This document shows positions 1-11,395 of a stretch of DNA of 64,000 nt, piece after piece. Under the pieces are notes generated by a model that ran no database searches, was not told the DNA's origin, and saw only the letters and a program-made list of their open reading frames with translations. Position numbers and translations under genes: made by a program. This DNA comes from Branchiostoma lanceolatum (lineage: Eukaryota > Chordata > Leptocardii > Amphioxiformes > Branchiostomatidae). The first letter of the stretch is position 1. The number at the start of each line of letters is the position of its first letter. The DNA lies in contig NC_089728.1 of the NCBI RefSeq assembly GCF_035083965.1, positions 18,725,955-18,789,954 on the forward strand. The letters are read 5' to 3'.

Positions 1-1467
1 TGTTTGTTTGTTTTACTGTAGAATATTGAATAAACAAACCATGTCACATCCGAGCTCACCCGGGTCTAACATGCAGGGTACATGGGATAAAGACCTTATA
101 TAACGATTCAGATGTATTGTATGCAATCACTTATAGATCGCTACCTAAACGATGGAAGGACCATTTGACCTTTTTTCAACCTTTATTTAACCTTGAAAGT
201 ACGCAAAACATACACTCATTCGGCCGAGGCCGTTTTTCAAGAATTCAAGGGAGGAGGTCAGGGGTCCTTTCAACGTACCATCGGAAAATAGAACATAAAT
301 TGTTATAACGTTGGGTAACATAAATTCGGGATTTTTCCGATAATGGTTGACTGAAATCAATCTAGCAGAACAATAAACCATCCTTTTTTTCTATAATTCT
401 GTCAGTATCATGTACTATCTTTGCACTAATCATATATATGGTAGATTCTGTCTCTAGTCGTGCTGACACCATAATATTTCAACTTGAAACTACCGTCCGC
501 CGCACGCACAATAAAGGTGCTGTCGGACAGGGGGGCACATTAATTCGGGAGAGAAGATTCGTCTTGAATATCTTACCGCTAATCACATTTTATACAGCAG
601 CTATTCGTTCCATCCTTGGCTTGAGGAGAGTGCTATGGATATAGACGTGTCCAAGTAAAAAAAATACACGAAAAAACGGCCGTACCGCACACATCAGGCC
701 AGTTCGGGAACAACCCGTGTGTTGAGTCGGTAGAACTTCACTCAAAGTCGGCCCATCGTCATCATCGGGCAACGTGTAACGTTACATTATTCATGGGAAG
801 TTAGCTGGATGCCGTAGCAATGGTAATACTACTATGTCCATGTGTTCCTTGTTGTGTTAGGAGCAAACTTTGAGGAAAATATCTTCCTCAGTCCACTATC
901 ACACGCAGCATTTAGTCAAAAAAGTGTTCCTCACAAACCTTTGTCGTCTGCTTGACAACAGGATTCTGGTTAACAATATGGCGGCGGGAAAATACACGTG
1001 CCGTAGGTTGTAGCAACAGAGAGGAGTTTTGATGATTGATCACACTTAGAATCCAGTTGCAGGTTAGCAAAAGAGATTGTATTAAGTTGTCTTATAAATA
1101 ATTTTGTTTAGCAGGCAGGAGATGTGACATTTGTCTTATAAACCAGCGAACAACCGTGCTGGGTGATTCTCCCACGAAGCCCCCAGACTCTGTCAATAAG
1201 GGACGGAGAGTTTTTGACGTCGCCAACTTCTAATGCATGGTTATCGAAGCTTTTCAGCCAGTGTTCTGAATACGTTAGTCTATCTGCATGTAGCACATAT
1301 CCCTAAATACGCCGTTTTCGAAAAATCGCGAATTTAAGTACCCCGCGAATTAATGTTACCCAACGTTACAAAGATAACGTTGCAATCAGTATTCCATAAT
1401 CGTATTCAGCATATAAAGATAAGTCGACGATATAACATCATTTCCATATTCGGTAATCATAGTCAGT
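1..1467. other. Intergenic DNA, no gene recognised
   Basis: Apart from the repeat at 168-279 and the tail of the retroelement remnant that follows, I see no coding exon with convincing splice sites. The open frames here are short and lack family resemblance. Confidence 0.5.
168..279 (+). repeat. Dispersed repeat, copy 1
   Basis: This segment, containing CGGCCGAGGCCGTTTTTCAA and GGTCAGGGGTCCTTT, recurs at 53591-53697 with few differences in the same orientation. It encodes nothing recognisable. At the second site it lies about 45 bp from a Harbinger-like element, so it may be an internal piece of a larger transposon family. Confidence 0.7.
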
Positions 1468-1791
1468 TCATATTTTCTCGTTGCAACATATTTTTAAAGG
1501 CGCCGTTCTCAAGTTTGGTGCCAGACTATTCCATAGAGTAGTACCTGAGTAGGAGATAGACCTTTTATATACTTCTCTACGGACCATTGGTACATACAGT
1601 AGGTTAGACTTGCTTTGTCGTGTTGTTCTAGTTGCCCTATCTCTACAGTACGTGAACATGTGTCTCATGTAGGCTGGTACCAGAGATTGAGATGAGTAGC
1701 AAAGGCATGGGATAGGGCTTCCTGTTGGAATCTCGTGGAGAGCAAGGGGCCACTGCATGTAGGCAGGCAGAGCATTTATAGAAAACATCAA
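1468..1791 (-). mobile_element. Non-LTR retrotransposon reverse transcriptase, C-terminal remnant
   Basis: A 107-codon minus-strand frame ends with the pattern seen at the C-terminus of CR1/Jockey-type ORF2 proteins in deuterostomes: a stretch beginning YCRDRATRTTRQS, then LLYVPMVRREVYKRS, then SYSGTTLWNSLAPNLR. In that family the corresponding text is R-TR-S...P...R...KRSF-YSG-xx-WNSLP-xLR. Upstream catalytic RT motifs (the YADD box) are absent, so this is a 5'-truncated dead copy, the usual outcome of target-primed reverse transcription. The clade is not certain from so short a fragment. Confidence 0.75.
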
Positions 1792-2054
1792 GTCAATATT
1801 ACGTATTTACCAATTTTGTCAAGTTATTCCACAAGAAGGACAGTCTGGCCCGTTGTAGACAGCTATCTTTTAGGCAAATGCTCAGTTCACCCTGAAAAAT
1901 ATCAGTCGCCCCGCTACCGGGAACATATTCAGGGGGTTTAAAGCGAATACATGTTTTAATATTAAGGATTCAAAGGTCAAACTGGTTTTCGGAAAGTCCC
2001 CAAGGACTGGTAAATTCAGGGAGGAACCTCTTACTTTTGTATATGAGTACTCGG

Positions 2055-2405
2055 TTCAAGTGCTGTTTCAGCACTGGATATTCAGTGCTAAATGACCTTT
2101 CAACTGGGCTGCCGCCATCGCGCTGACAGTTCAGCACTAGCATAACCAAGTGCTAGCTTACACCAGGCCCTCCTAAGGGCGTATGGATCGTAGAATTCGT
2201 CAGAAAAAGGAATGATTAGCCTGTACAGTCAGTCCACGGTGAAGATCACATTTCACCCGAGGAGCCTGCAAATAACCCTGGCAAATATTCTCCCTATAGC
2301 CGGTTTAGTTAGTCTGGTAGAGACTAACAAAGCGATGAGATTAGTTCAGCACTAGAAAACCAGTGCTTGGAGGAGTGCAGCACTGGAAATCCAGTGCTGA
2401 CACGG
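2055..2405. repeat. Cluster of short AGCACTGG-type hairpins
   Basis: Four perfect or near-perfect inverted repeats of the octamer AGCACTRG occur at 2070-2089, 2133-2154, 2348-2367 and 2379-2398. A fifth is at 4667-4686. Each has a 7-8 bp stem and a 3-8 nt loop. Their function is unknown. They could be termini of small decayed elements. Confidence 0.6.
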
Positions 2406-2521
2406 GGTCTAGAACTAGAATTTCTGTCCTAAGGGGGCTTCAGCGCTGGAACAAGACCGTACGGCACTATTCAGCCCAATAAGGCATGTGACACCTAGGG
2501 GTTGGCTAGGTTAGCAGTTAT

Positions 2522-3265
2522 ATGACCGTAACTTATGATGTATCTATCTGTTTTCAACAAAATTTGGCCAGGTGGTGTAAATACCAAATATTTAGAATAT
2601 CAAAACCAGAAAATTTTCAATCTCATATATTTGGGGTGAAAAACTCACTTATTAGTGAAAAAACTGTATATGTTATTAAATGGGCTTGTGCTCACTTTGA
2701 AACAACTGCTTATTAACAGATCTAGAGTGATTTTTTTCTGGAGTAATAGATAGCATCTCTGAAATGTCTAAACTGCCCGGGCCTCTTGACTACATACCAC
2801 TGTAAGGCTTAAATTTGGGTCAAAAACAGACTTTTTCGACCATTTTGAGCATTTTTTGTACAATAATGAACACAGCGAACAAAATCAAGGAAATCGCAAA
2901 AGGCCCGGTTGTATTCAGAAGGACTAAGGCTAAATAAAGTTAAATCTGTACAAATTTCGTGACAAAACTGGTATCCTGTAGTGGGCAGCGGCCGACGAAA
3001 CAACACTTGCCTTACGCAAACTGCGGTCATTTAAGACCTGCGACACAATTAATGGTAAGATACGTACGTTATATGTTTGTAACTGTTAAACGTGTGATCG
3101 TATCAATACACAACTTCGCCGACAGTTAGTATTATGCGGTACATATGAAACAAGAGTTCCACGACCTCATATCTCCATGAACAATTCTATTCATGCAAAT
3201 GACTTACACATTTGCATAATATATGCTTGGTCATAAACACCTTTATCTAACTTACACATGTTGCA
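2522..3265. other. Intergenic, nothing recognised
   Basis: AT-rich DNA. The open frame at 2522-2716 is low-complexity and has no family resemblance. The minus-strand frame at 2809-3030 is likewise unsupported. Confidence 0.4.
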
Positions 3266-3800
3266 ATATTGACAGTCCTGTAAGTTAATTTTCCAATTAG
3301 ATTAATTATGGTGCTTTGCATTAATTATGCAAATTAGGAATGTATTTGCATAATTGGTATCTGTTGATGCTCCACTTTCCATAAGCTACATATGTTACAT
3401 ATATTTGAGTCTGATAATGGAAAACACTGCAAATATAGATTTTCCTCATTAGCTATGCAAATTTAGTCCTTATTAACATAATCTGCACTTCATTATGTAT
3501 ATCTCTGTCTAAACTACCTGCATACTAAGTATCATATTGACAGTCCTATAATTTTCCAATTAGATGAGATATGGTGTTTTGCATTAATTACGCAAATTAG
3601 TAATTTATTTGCATGATTGGTATCTGTTGATGATCAACTTTCCATAAACTACATACGTTACATGTATTTGAGTCCGATGATGGAAAACCCTGCAAATATA
3701 GATTTACCTCATTAGTTATGAAATTAAGTCCTAATTAACATAATTTGCACTTCATTGTGTACATCTCTGTCTAAGCTACCTGTATACTAAATATCATGGA
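3266..3800 (+). repeat. Tandem pair of about 265-bp AT-rich repeats
   Basis: Two adjacent copies (about 3266-3535 and 3536-3800) share the order TTGACAGTCCT, TTTTCCAATTAGAT, GCATTAATTA, GGTATCTGTTGATG, CCCTGCAAATATAGATTT or close variants, and CTGTCTAARCTACCTG. They differ by scattered substitutions. The same motif style recurs at 35830-36090 and 38700-38930, so these are members of a dispersed family that has duplicated locally. Confidence 0.75.
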
Positions 3801-4215
3801 AATCTATCGTTCCTTTGTTCAGTTATTCTCCTTAGACGATTTTCACGATAACGCCCCTGCAGTTCCAGAGCAAGCTGTTAGGGGGCCCAAACCCACACCA
3901 CGTCTTCATTACACCACAAGCTATCTGCCGCCAAAAAATCAAGACCATAGCACGTCCTGGTCAAGAGATGCAAAAATTGAATTTCTGCTGCAGTACCAAG
4001 GTCACATACCAGGGGGCCCAAAATTGACCTTGAATTTCGGCTTCATAACACCTGCCCACATACCAAATATTTTCGTAATCTATCCAGAGGTTCTTTAGTT
4101 ATGCTGACTACAGTGGTCCGGAAACTCAAACAGACAAGCAGACAGACAAACACACAAACAGACACACAGACACACCCAAAACTATATCTCCATTTTCCAT
4201 GGAGATAATAAATCT
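3796..4215 (+). repeat. Dispersed repeat 'GGGGGCCCAAA / CTGCAGTACC', copy 1
   Basis: Contiguous with the AT-rich pair. Recognisable blocks are TTAGGGGGCCCAAACC, GCTGCAGTACCA, AGGGGGCCCAAAAT and CATACCAAATAT, followed by an ACAG/ACAC-rich tail (4128-4180). The same block order occurs at 36090-36450, reversed at 5440-5640, and in part at 38420-38640 and 47090-47440. Several copies carry ...CTTGGCGAA... near the 3' end. It resembles the tail of an old retroelement family, but the class cannot be fixed here. Confidence 0.7.
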
Positions 4216-4765
4216 ACAATCTCCCTTGCTGTACAATGATTTTGATTTAGAAATAACCATTTTAGTTTACTGTTCGTCCCAAGCTGATGTATAAATACCA
4301 GCCGTTTTCGCGCCAAACCACAACCCGGGGGGCCGTTCGAACGTTCAAACATGTTCGAACGGTAACATTTTGCAGCTTCCACGCGGGTCCTTTTTTGTTA
4401 ATAGCCTCTACTTATGTCAATAAGTGATACATACTTGATCAATAACTGCACGGTTATTATCGATAATTCCTATCAAAAGTAGTTAGTATGCCAAATGCCT
4501 TGTGAATTCCTATTTTTGCAAGATAACGTTACACCATTGGACCATTCTGAAAACGTCACGGTCTAGCCAGGTTACCTGCGGTCACTGAGTGGTTTGAAAT
4601 TCATGTTCGACAGAAATTGGCACAGGCCTTAAACTGCCTGTGGTTTGCTGTTGCTGAACTTTCTTCAGCACTAGGCCCCCAGTGCTGAGGCCGATTCGAC
4701 CCGTTGATTTAGCACTGCAATACTAGTGCGGAACCCGTTACTTTTGTATATTTGCTAAAACATAC

Positions 4766-4876
4766 CTCGTTTTCGTCATTTCCTGGGACATCTTCGACCG
4801 ACTTAATCCACTTCTTGCAGCGACAAAAGACAAAGCTGTCTAAAGTATTCTTATTGTTACAGTCGTTGTCTGCCAT
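4766..4876 (-). CDS. Candidate first coding exon, unknown protein
   Basis: A minus-strand ATG (4874-4876) opens 37 codons beginning MADNDCNNKNTLDSF and containing a CRCKKW motif. The frame ends in phase 0 at a strong donor, GAG|GTATGT. The composition (charged and polar, no low complexity) looks coding. No downstream exon was found with confidence in 1-4765, so the gene, if real, extends left of the window or has been lost. No family is recognised. Confidence 0.3.
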
Positions 4877-5039
4877 CCACAGAGCAAACGTTAATGCGGG
4901 AACCGGTTTTTCCAGTATCATTGTCTATTCTCCTATCGTAACGTTATACCGCCTTTGAACTCTGAACTATCACCTTCGCCTAGAAGGGTAAGTTTTCGTC
5001 AGCGTTCGTGTGTGTGTCTGTGAACACAATAACTCCTTG

Positions 5040-5265
5040 ATGCCTGGATGGATTGTCTTCATACATCGTACAGTCAAACCTGCCTAGGCGACCACCTGGC
5101 CATGGCGACCGCTTTTTCTCGGTCCCGAAAATTTTCCCCATAGGCACAAGCATTAAGCTGCCTGCCCAAGGCGACCACCCGTCCAACGCGACCGCGACCG
5201 CCACGAATTGGGAGCGCACAGAGCACAATCCCTGCCTATGGTGGCCGCCTAATTTTTAAGCGTGT
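5040..5265. repeat. Possible non-autonomous DNA transposon (CAGTCAAACCTG end)
   Basis: The stretch starts GTACAGTCAAACCTGCCTAG and continues with alternating 'gcgaccacc' and 'gcgaccgc' blocks. The 'CAGTCAAACCTG...GCGACCACC' opening resembles the ends of small TA-inserting elements common in marine invertebrates. No matching opposite terminus was identified, so this is a weak call. Confidence 0.3.
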
Positions 5266-5439
5266 GGTGACATCAGATCATTTTGCTGTCGGATTTCACG
5301 GAAATGTTTTCAAGACTGTAAAGGACAAAAATAAGGACAAAAATATATGGAATAGCAATGTTATAGCATCGATTTGTCCATGAAGTGTTTAATAAAACGT
5401 TCCCCCAATAACATTGTAAAGTCCCCTATAAACATTGTA

Positions 5440-5960
5440 TGTCGGTAGGTCTTCATGAGACCTCGAAATGATTACATTTTGGGCCACCTAGCAGATGGCT
5501 ATGGTACTGCAGCGGAACTTCCGGTTTCAACATCTCGTGTTCTGGACATACTATGGTGGCAGATATCCCTTGGGAATGAGAGTAAGTCCTACAGGTTGGG
5601 CCCCTAGTGGATTTTTTTAAGAACTGCAGGAGCCGATTTTGTTTTAAACTTTGAAAGATAATAACTCAAGAAGGTAATGACGGATCGTCATGGCTTTTGG
5701 TATGTAGAAGAGCTTATGACATGACTAACATAATCATAAGCTAATCATGCGAATAAGAAAATTCGGTATTATTCACAAGACCCTGTAAATAATATTTCTT
5801 ATATCCTGTCAATAAGAATGTTTGGCACTATTGACAGGATATTCGAGGCAACAAGAATATTTTCGTCCCTTTAGAATTTTGTAGACAGCATGACCATGAT
5901 CCTGTCAGCCATATCCTAGACTCTCTATATAACACCCTGATTTTGGTCTTGTAAGGCGGT
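5440..5960 (-). repeat. Dispersed repeat 'GGGGGCCCAAA', copy 2 (reverse)
   Basis: Reverse-oriented copy of the family at 3796-4215. GTAGGTCTTCATGA, GGTACTGCAGCGGAA and GGGCCCCTAGTGG are reverse complements of blocks in the 36090-36450 copy. It is followed by the AT-rich portion. Confidence 0.6.
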
Positions 5961-6307
5961 TCAAAAAATACTAATTGATATTCATGAGAAAGACTAATCA
6001 ACTGTTAAAAGACTAATCAACGATTGGATGTAGCTCACCAACTTTTCAATTTAATCATTCACCAACCTGATGAAATTATTAACGACATCAAACACACATT
6101 TAACAGATGTTTGTGTGCGTTCAAATCATCTTATTTTCCTAAAAATACCAAACGTTTTCTAAGCAGCTTTATATACATCAATCAAGACAACGCCCCTTTT
6201 CAGAAACACCACTCCCTTCTTTTGTGATAAATGAAGTTAGTTTTGTTTTGTTTTTTAGCCAAGCTTCAGGAGCGAGCTTCATAGTATATTTTAGGCCCGT
6301 TTCACAA

Positions 6308-6476
6308 GAATTCCCAGAATTTTACAGTAATCCGTCCGTGGACGCCGCCTGCCACTCTATACCTTGTTAGTAAGGTCTGGCATTCCAGCAAGAAATCCAA
6401 GAATTTTGCAGGAATCCTTCCGTGGACCCGCCTGTCACTCTACACCTTGTTAGTAAGGTCTGGCATTCCAGCACGC
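6308..6476 (+). repeat. Tandem duplication of about 85 bp
   Basis: Two copies (6308-6392 and 6398-6475) of a segment ending ACCTTGTTAGTAAGGTCTGG. The duplicates differ at a handful of bases. Confidence 0.75.
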
Positions 6477-6479
6477 AGG

Positions 6480-7482
6480 TCGATGACATATGACCTATTT
6501 ACGTGGTGTCCAATTTCGTACTATTGGGAGTGTGTCAGGGAGTTACACGGAATCTAGTATTTTTGGTTCGAAAAGGGTTTTCAACCCACCCCAGTTAATC
6601 TATTATGACAAGAAGTTGCCCCCCTCAAAAAAAACTCTATGGACACCAAATCTTCAGACTGGCTTGGCAGACGCCTTACTGACTTAGTGCTTTGCTAACA
6701 AATATTATCATGGCAGAACTAAAGAGTGCTAAGTTGGTACTTTCTTTACAGTGAAGTAAGATCAACCCAGACACCTTCGCCATGGCTATAATTTTTAATT
6801 GCCACACTTATTTAGAGTTGCTCACGCCACAGGCTAAACGGTGCAAAACCCCCAATTCTTTCGTGACCCAGGTCCACGATAGCGCACGGCTAAAAGTGAC
6901 GAAAGGGTTTTTATGGTCCAGGTTTGAGTTCACTTCGCTCGTTATCTGCCGTGAAATACTTTAATAGCAAGAAACTGCTGAGGCACACACATTATCATTA
7001 GTATCATATCAAACCACAAAATAAACAGCGCTTGAAATACAAGAAAATGTCAACGCCCTTGTATATTATAAAATCATCGATCAACTTGCTAAATGTATTT
7101 TTACAATTGGAAGCTCATAGAGTAAAGGAAAACTAGAATAATTAAAAAAAGAATTAGTACAAAATGCACGGTGCCAGATTCCACATGACGTTAGTGATTG
7201 AAAAGCATACAATGTAATTATTCCCTACGACCTGAAGATCTTAAAATATAGACCTTAGGAGGCTCATAAATAAAAAATTATTATTAAGTATATACACGGT
7301 GCAAGATTTCAGCGAACTTAATGTTAAGACCATACAATTCTACCCCCTACGATGTAAAAATTAAGGAAATGAAAAGAAGGATACAATACAAAAATAAAAG
7401 ACAAGAAAAATTCGCCAAATTTTCCTAAACCTAACGTAAATCACGTGCTAATAACTCCGCTCACAGTATTTGGAAATAAAGC
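6480..7482. other. Intergenic, nothing recognised
   Basis: AT-rich DNA downstream of the cupin gene. Its frames at 6490-6687 and 6782-6964 have no family features. No clear polyadenylation signal for the minus-strand gene was located. Confidence 0.4.
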
Positions 7483-8916
7483 TTACTTTTTACAGAAATA
7501 TTTAATGACGTCAGCCAGATGAGGAAATGACGTCACCAGCTCTTCTTCCTGGCCGAGCTCCAAACCCTTCCAGTCAAAACCTGAAAAAAATTATAAGCTG
7601 GTACATTATTTTACAAAGTCTGTCATTACATGTATAAGACGCAAGAATACTCTTACAAATAAGTATCAAAGATGTTTTTGACATACCGTATATCTGCACA
7701 CAGTAGAGCAGAAATACACGCTACAATAGTTATTATCTTTATCAATTATTATCATTTTTATCTTTTTTTCTTTATTAATAGAAGTAGTAGTTCCTGTAGT
7801 AGTAGTAGTAGTTGTAGCAGTAGTAGTAATAGCAGTAGTAGTAGAAGTAGTAGTAGTAGTAGCAGTAGCAGTAGTAGTAGTAGTAGTTGTAGTTTTGAAC
7901 ATTCTGCTTCTTGCTAGACAAGTCTTTACTAGCTTTCCTTTAAACATTTTGTAATACCTACCTGGTGCAACAACACAGCTTATGAGCGTAAATTCTCCGC
8001 CTTGCATAACTTCTGCTGCACCCCAAACTCCAGCGGGCACAAGAACTTCATACTTGGCCTCTCTGTGAAGAAGGGTGCTTCCCAGGACAGCGGTAGAGTA
8101 GATGCCGTTTGCGTCAATCATATGAATCTGCAACATCAAACAAGGTGGTAATATAAAAACGTCTGTCCAATATTTGACAGCAATTACTGCAGCAAGCTAT
8201 CTGGCACTTTCGATGCACCGTTGGAGTCACGTGTTAGTTATTTACATAAAATGACGTGACTGAACATAGCAGCAGATTCGAGTTTCACAGTCAAAAGTCG
8301 GGGTACGTTTAAATGTGTTGCAAGTTGAAGTTCCAAGTTTTATGTTCCCTACTGGCACCAAGAGCCATGTGCCTCTTAACTTTAACCTTTAGCACACTGA
8401 AGTAGCCATTTGGCACCGCATTCTCTATTGGTTACAGAGTTATGCAGCAGAAGAAAACGATGACACCTTGTGGCGATATGCAAAATGCAGACACATCTAC
8501 ATTTTTATCATCTGTGGTGGTTTTTTAAAGGGTCAAGAAAAAATTAAAGGGACACACACCTTCAGACAGCCGCCATCTTGGTACAGCCATATTTCGTCTG
8601 ACGTCAGCCGGCGCCAGGTGGACCGTACCACTTCAGGCAGCAGGTAGTAACAGACCGTGGCAGCTGTAGACTCTGTGCCGTCTTCAGTCTGTGAAGTAAA
8701 ATGCCCAGTATATATTAACTTAAAGTAATCAAAAGCGTATTGTTCACCCTTTTCTCTAAGCCTGGCCAGTTACCTATAACCACCGACCAAATAAACCACC
8801 GAGTGAGCGAAGGGAAGAACGGATGCTTGTGATTGGCCCACATAATGATTACTTGCAACGAGTTGAAGACGCACGTACTGTCTGTACACACGCGCGCGCG
8901 AACAAACACGCACACA

Positions 8917-8954
<38 letters not shown>

Positions 8955-9636
8955 CACACACGAACACATTTGAACACACAGACAAACACAAGCACTCTCT
9001 TCTATGAATATATGATGATTACTTGGCGATTACCTGAAAATGAACCGACGACCTAAAGGTCTCTTTGTACCAGCCTCCCTCAGGATGTTTCTGCATGTTG
9101 TACACTTCCACAAGCTGATGGAACCCACTGGAGCAACGACAACACGAGCTAGCGTCATCACGGAACAACAACCTTCATTAAACATAGACGTGGGACGTTA
9201 CATACTTCCAACAATCTTTGGCCCGAAGCTCAGGTCACACTTCTGGATAGTAACCTAAATTTTGATTAAATGAGAAACCGGTCCGTCAGTTATCTTGAAG
9301 AGAACCAGAGAGAACTTGTCGAAGATGTTTTTCATGGAAGATCGAATGTTGAATATGAATCGTGTTCCATGACACGGACGTCTGTTTAATCAGACATACA
9401 AATGATTGCAATAACATATGATTGTGTGACTATTAAAATCATGATAAACACAATGATAAGGTTACGTTCGCTCTGGCAAACTTTTGAATCCAATGTTCAG
9501 ATTTTGTGCGAAAAATGCTTGATAAAGCTATTTCAAGGAGGTTCTATTAGATTATTCTTTAATGTCATTGTTGGGAAAATATAAATTATAAATAAACATA
9601 CCTTTTATTCCTTGTCTGCATTATTTCCCGGTCCAT
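7483..9636 (-). CDS. Cupin_5 (DUF985) family protein, complete five-exon gene
   Basis: Minus-strand exons 9602-9636, 9034-9127, 8560-8688, 7962-8127 and 7483-7580 total 522 nt and give 173 residues. All boundaries are GT/AG with matching phases. The start is supported by an in-frame upstream stop (9694-9696) with no other ATG between. Family landmarks appear in order: QKHPEGGWYKETFRS in the N-terminal strand, STAATVCYYLL, WRRLTSDEIWLYQDG (the WHRLKSDEIW-like cupin motif, with R for the usual H), EVLVPAGVWGAAEV, and SCVVAPGFDWKGLELG. The C-terminus is short (ends YFCKK). Members are small beta-barrel cupins, mostly of unknown substrate; some relatives are sugar-binding or isomerase-like. The W-R change removes one canonical metal-ligand position. 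Introns hold a TAG-trinucleotide tract and a CA tract. Confidence 0.93.
7783..7896. repeat. (TAG)n trinucleotide microsatellite in last cupin intron
   Basis: About 110 bp of imperfect TAG/CAG repeats lie in the intron between cupin exons 4 and 5. They create poly-Ser and poly-Thr open frames on both strands that are not genes. Confidence 0.95.
8885..8960. repeat. (CA)n microsatellite in cupin intron 2
   Basis: CG then CA dinucleotide repeats in the intron between cupin exons 2 and 3. They produce spurious His/Thr- and Cys/Val-rich frames. Confidence 0.95.
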
Positions 9637-9940
9637 TCTTTGAGGTTCTTTCTGTACTAACAAGATAGTAATAAACGGTGTGATATTTCTCCACTATATG
9701 GTCTAATGTCGGCGGAAATGACGTGCATGCCACTGACTGTGACGAAATCAATGTTTGCCAGCCGCGGGACTTATGCGGAAAACTTATGCGCTTATCCTGT
9801 GACTTACATTGTGGCCCTTGAACCACTACACTCCGGATAAACGCACATTCCATTTGATTGCACCAAATCCCAAAATCCCCAACCGGTTCCCATTCACTGC
9901 ATTGTAAGTGACTCCGCATATCTGCACCGCGAATTGTCAA

Positions 9941-10104
9941 CAATGCCGGATAACTGCACCAATTTCGTTTTTTTTTTCAAAAATCCTCGACAAGTTGACT
10001 TAAAAAGTGCGCTAAAAATCGGCAAACGCTGTGCAAATGAGCCGATACATGCCGATGTTAAGGCGCAATAGAATGGGTGGTGCAGTTAGGCGGATTCTAC
10101 TGTA
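9941..10104. repeat. Inverted-end element 'CAGTAGAATCCGC', copy 1
   Basis: Starts CAATGCCGGATAACTGCACC and ends GGTGCAGTTAGGCGGATTCT plus ACTGTA. The TAACTGCACC/GGTGCAGTTA pair is inverted. Near-identical copies lie 5' of each pathogen-related gene at 16195-16354, 22456-22618 and 27745-27905. The reversed end, TACAGTAGAATCCGC, is reminiscent of pogo/Tigger termini, but no transposase is present. Confidence 0.65.
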
Positions 10105-11395
10105 AAAATAAGCTGTATACAGTTTTTAAAATGTATCAGACAACAATTATCCCAGAAATACCGGGGGTGAAAGACCTTACATTACCGTCCGGACGATGCC
10201 ACCTCATCTGACCTTGTGAATCCTAAGAGTTAACTGACCTTGTGATTAGTGAATTGACCTTAAGGCCTTGTGGAGCATCGTATGCAGATTTCAAAATGTG
10301 TCAGACCAATATTATGTCAGGAATGTGGGGGTCAGTGCCCGGACGATGCCACCTTTTCAGATTATTTCTTTTGAGAGTTATAATAGTGCTCTCGGAACAC
10401 TTTGCATAACTTGTATTCCACTGGTAATCGTAACATCTATCATTCAAATATTGACTATATTTTGACCAATTTCAAATATTTAGTTTTTGGTATAGATAAA
10501 CATATACGAAATTGTAAACCTTACATGCAGATTTTGGTGTCGCATAGTGTATTACCTGGGTAGAGCAGATACGGGTATCGAAATATAATCTAATATTACT
10601 TTTACACATTGTAACAAACTTTTTCTACCACTATTTTAGTTAATATTTTGAAGCAAAAGAGCATCGACTTGCAGTTGGTTTCTTTCAGAAATAATCCGCA
10701 CCATCCATAGTCAGTAATGAATCACGCGTACAGATATATCGAACGTTAAATCCGAAAAAAATGTCACACTTCTAAATAATATAACTTTTTGCTAAAGCAC
10801 TAAAATTTCCAGACAATACCGATATAATGCATATACTGATGGTGTATTTTCTAGAAAAAGCTGAAATAAATTCATTATTTCATTTTATTTCATTTTATTT
10901 TTAGAAATCTACTCCTGATATCATGCCACTCTTAACGGTTACTTTTAAAACCCTAATAAGTCATCCACATTGCCTTTCGAATTTGTGGTCTTGTTAGCTT
11001 TTTTGTTTGGATATAAGATGCTCTTGAAGTATCCAACTTTAACTTTATTCTGACGTGTATCTATGTATTATCTGACTTTTTTCAATTTGGGACGGTTTAC
11101 AGCATTCCGTGAGTCCTATCATTATGTTGAAAAATAGTTGAACTTATCATCATTCTGACAAAATTGTAATTTTTCCATAATGACTTACCTTTAAGTTTGT
11201 AGCGTCAGCCTCGGACGTTCTTAAAATCAAAACGACTGTCGCTGTTGTTTGTCCCTCACAGAGTATGAGGGTAAAGATGTGTAACATCAGATTAAGGTGA
11301 TTCAGAGCATTTGCTAACTAGTTCTTTTGTTATTCTAATTCTAACGTCACCTTACCTATGCTGTGACCCCAAGTGCTGTCCTCGAATCGCCTTGA
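10105..11395 (-). repeat. Spacer module 1 (about 1.5-kb family)
   Basis: First of a set of related spacer modules between the tandem genes. Landmarks are CAATTATCCCAGAAATAC, CTGACCTTGTGATTAGT, TTTCAAAATGTGTCAGACCA, and near the end ATGACTTACCTTTAAGTTTG. This copy lacks the internal GAACATTGCTAATTTCTTGC block through a deletion near 10360. Equivalent modules start near 11396, 16355, 17958, 22619, 27906 and 29517. No coding potential is seen. Confidence 0.8.

Noticed and set aside
7672-7917. Poly-Ser frame (plus) and poly-Thr frame (minus)
   Set aside because: Translation of the TAG microsatellite in a cupin intron. Only the 8127-7962 part of the minus frame is a real exon.
8715-9056. Cys/Val-rich and His/Thr-rich frames
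   Set aside because: Translation of the CA/GT microsatellite.
9605-9943. 112-codon minus-strand frame overlapping cupin exon 1
   Set aside because: It is in a different frame from the cupin start, ends before the splice donor and lies partly in a repeated element.
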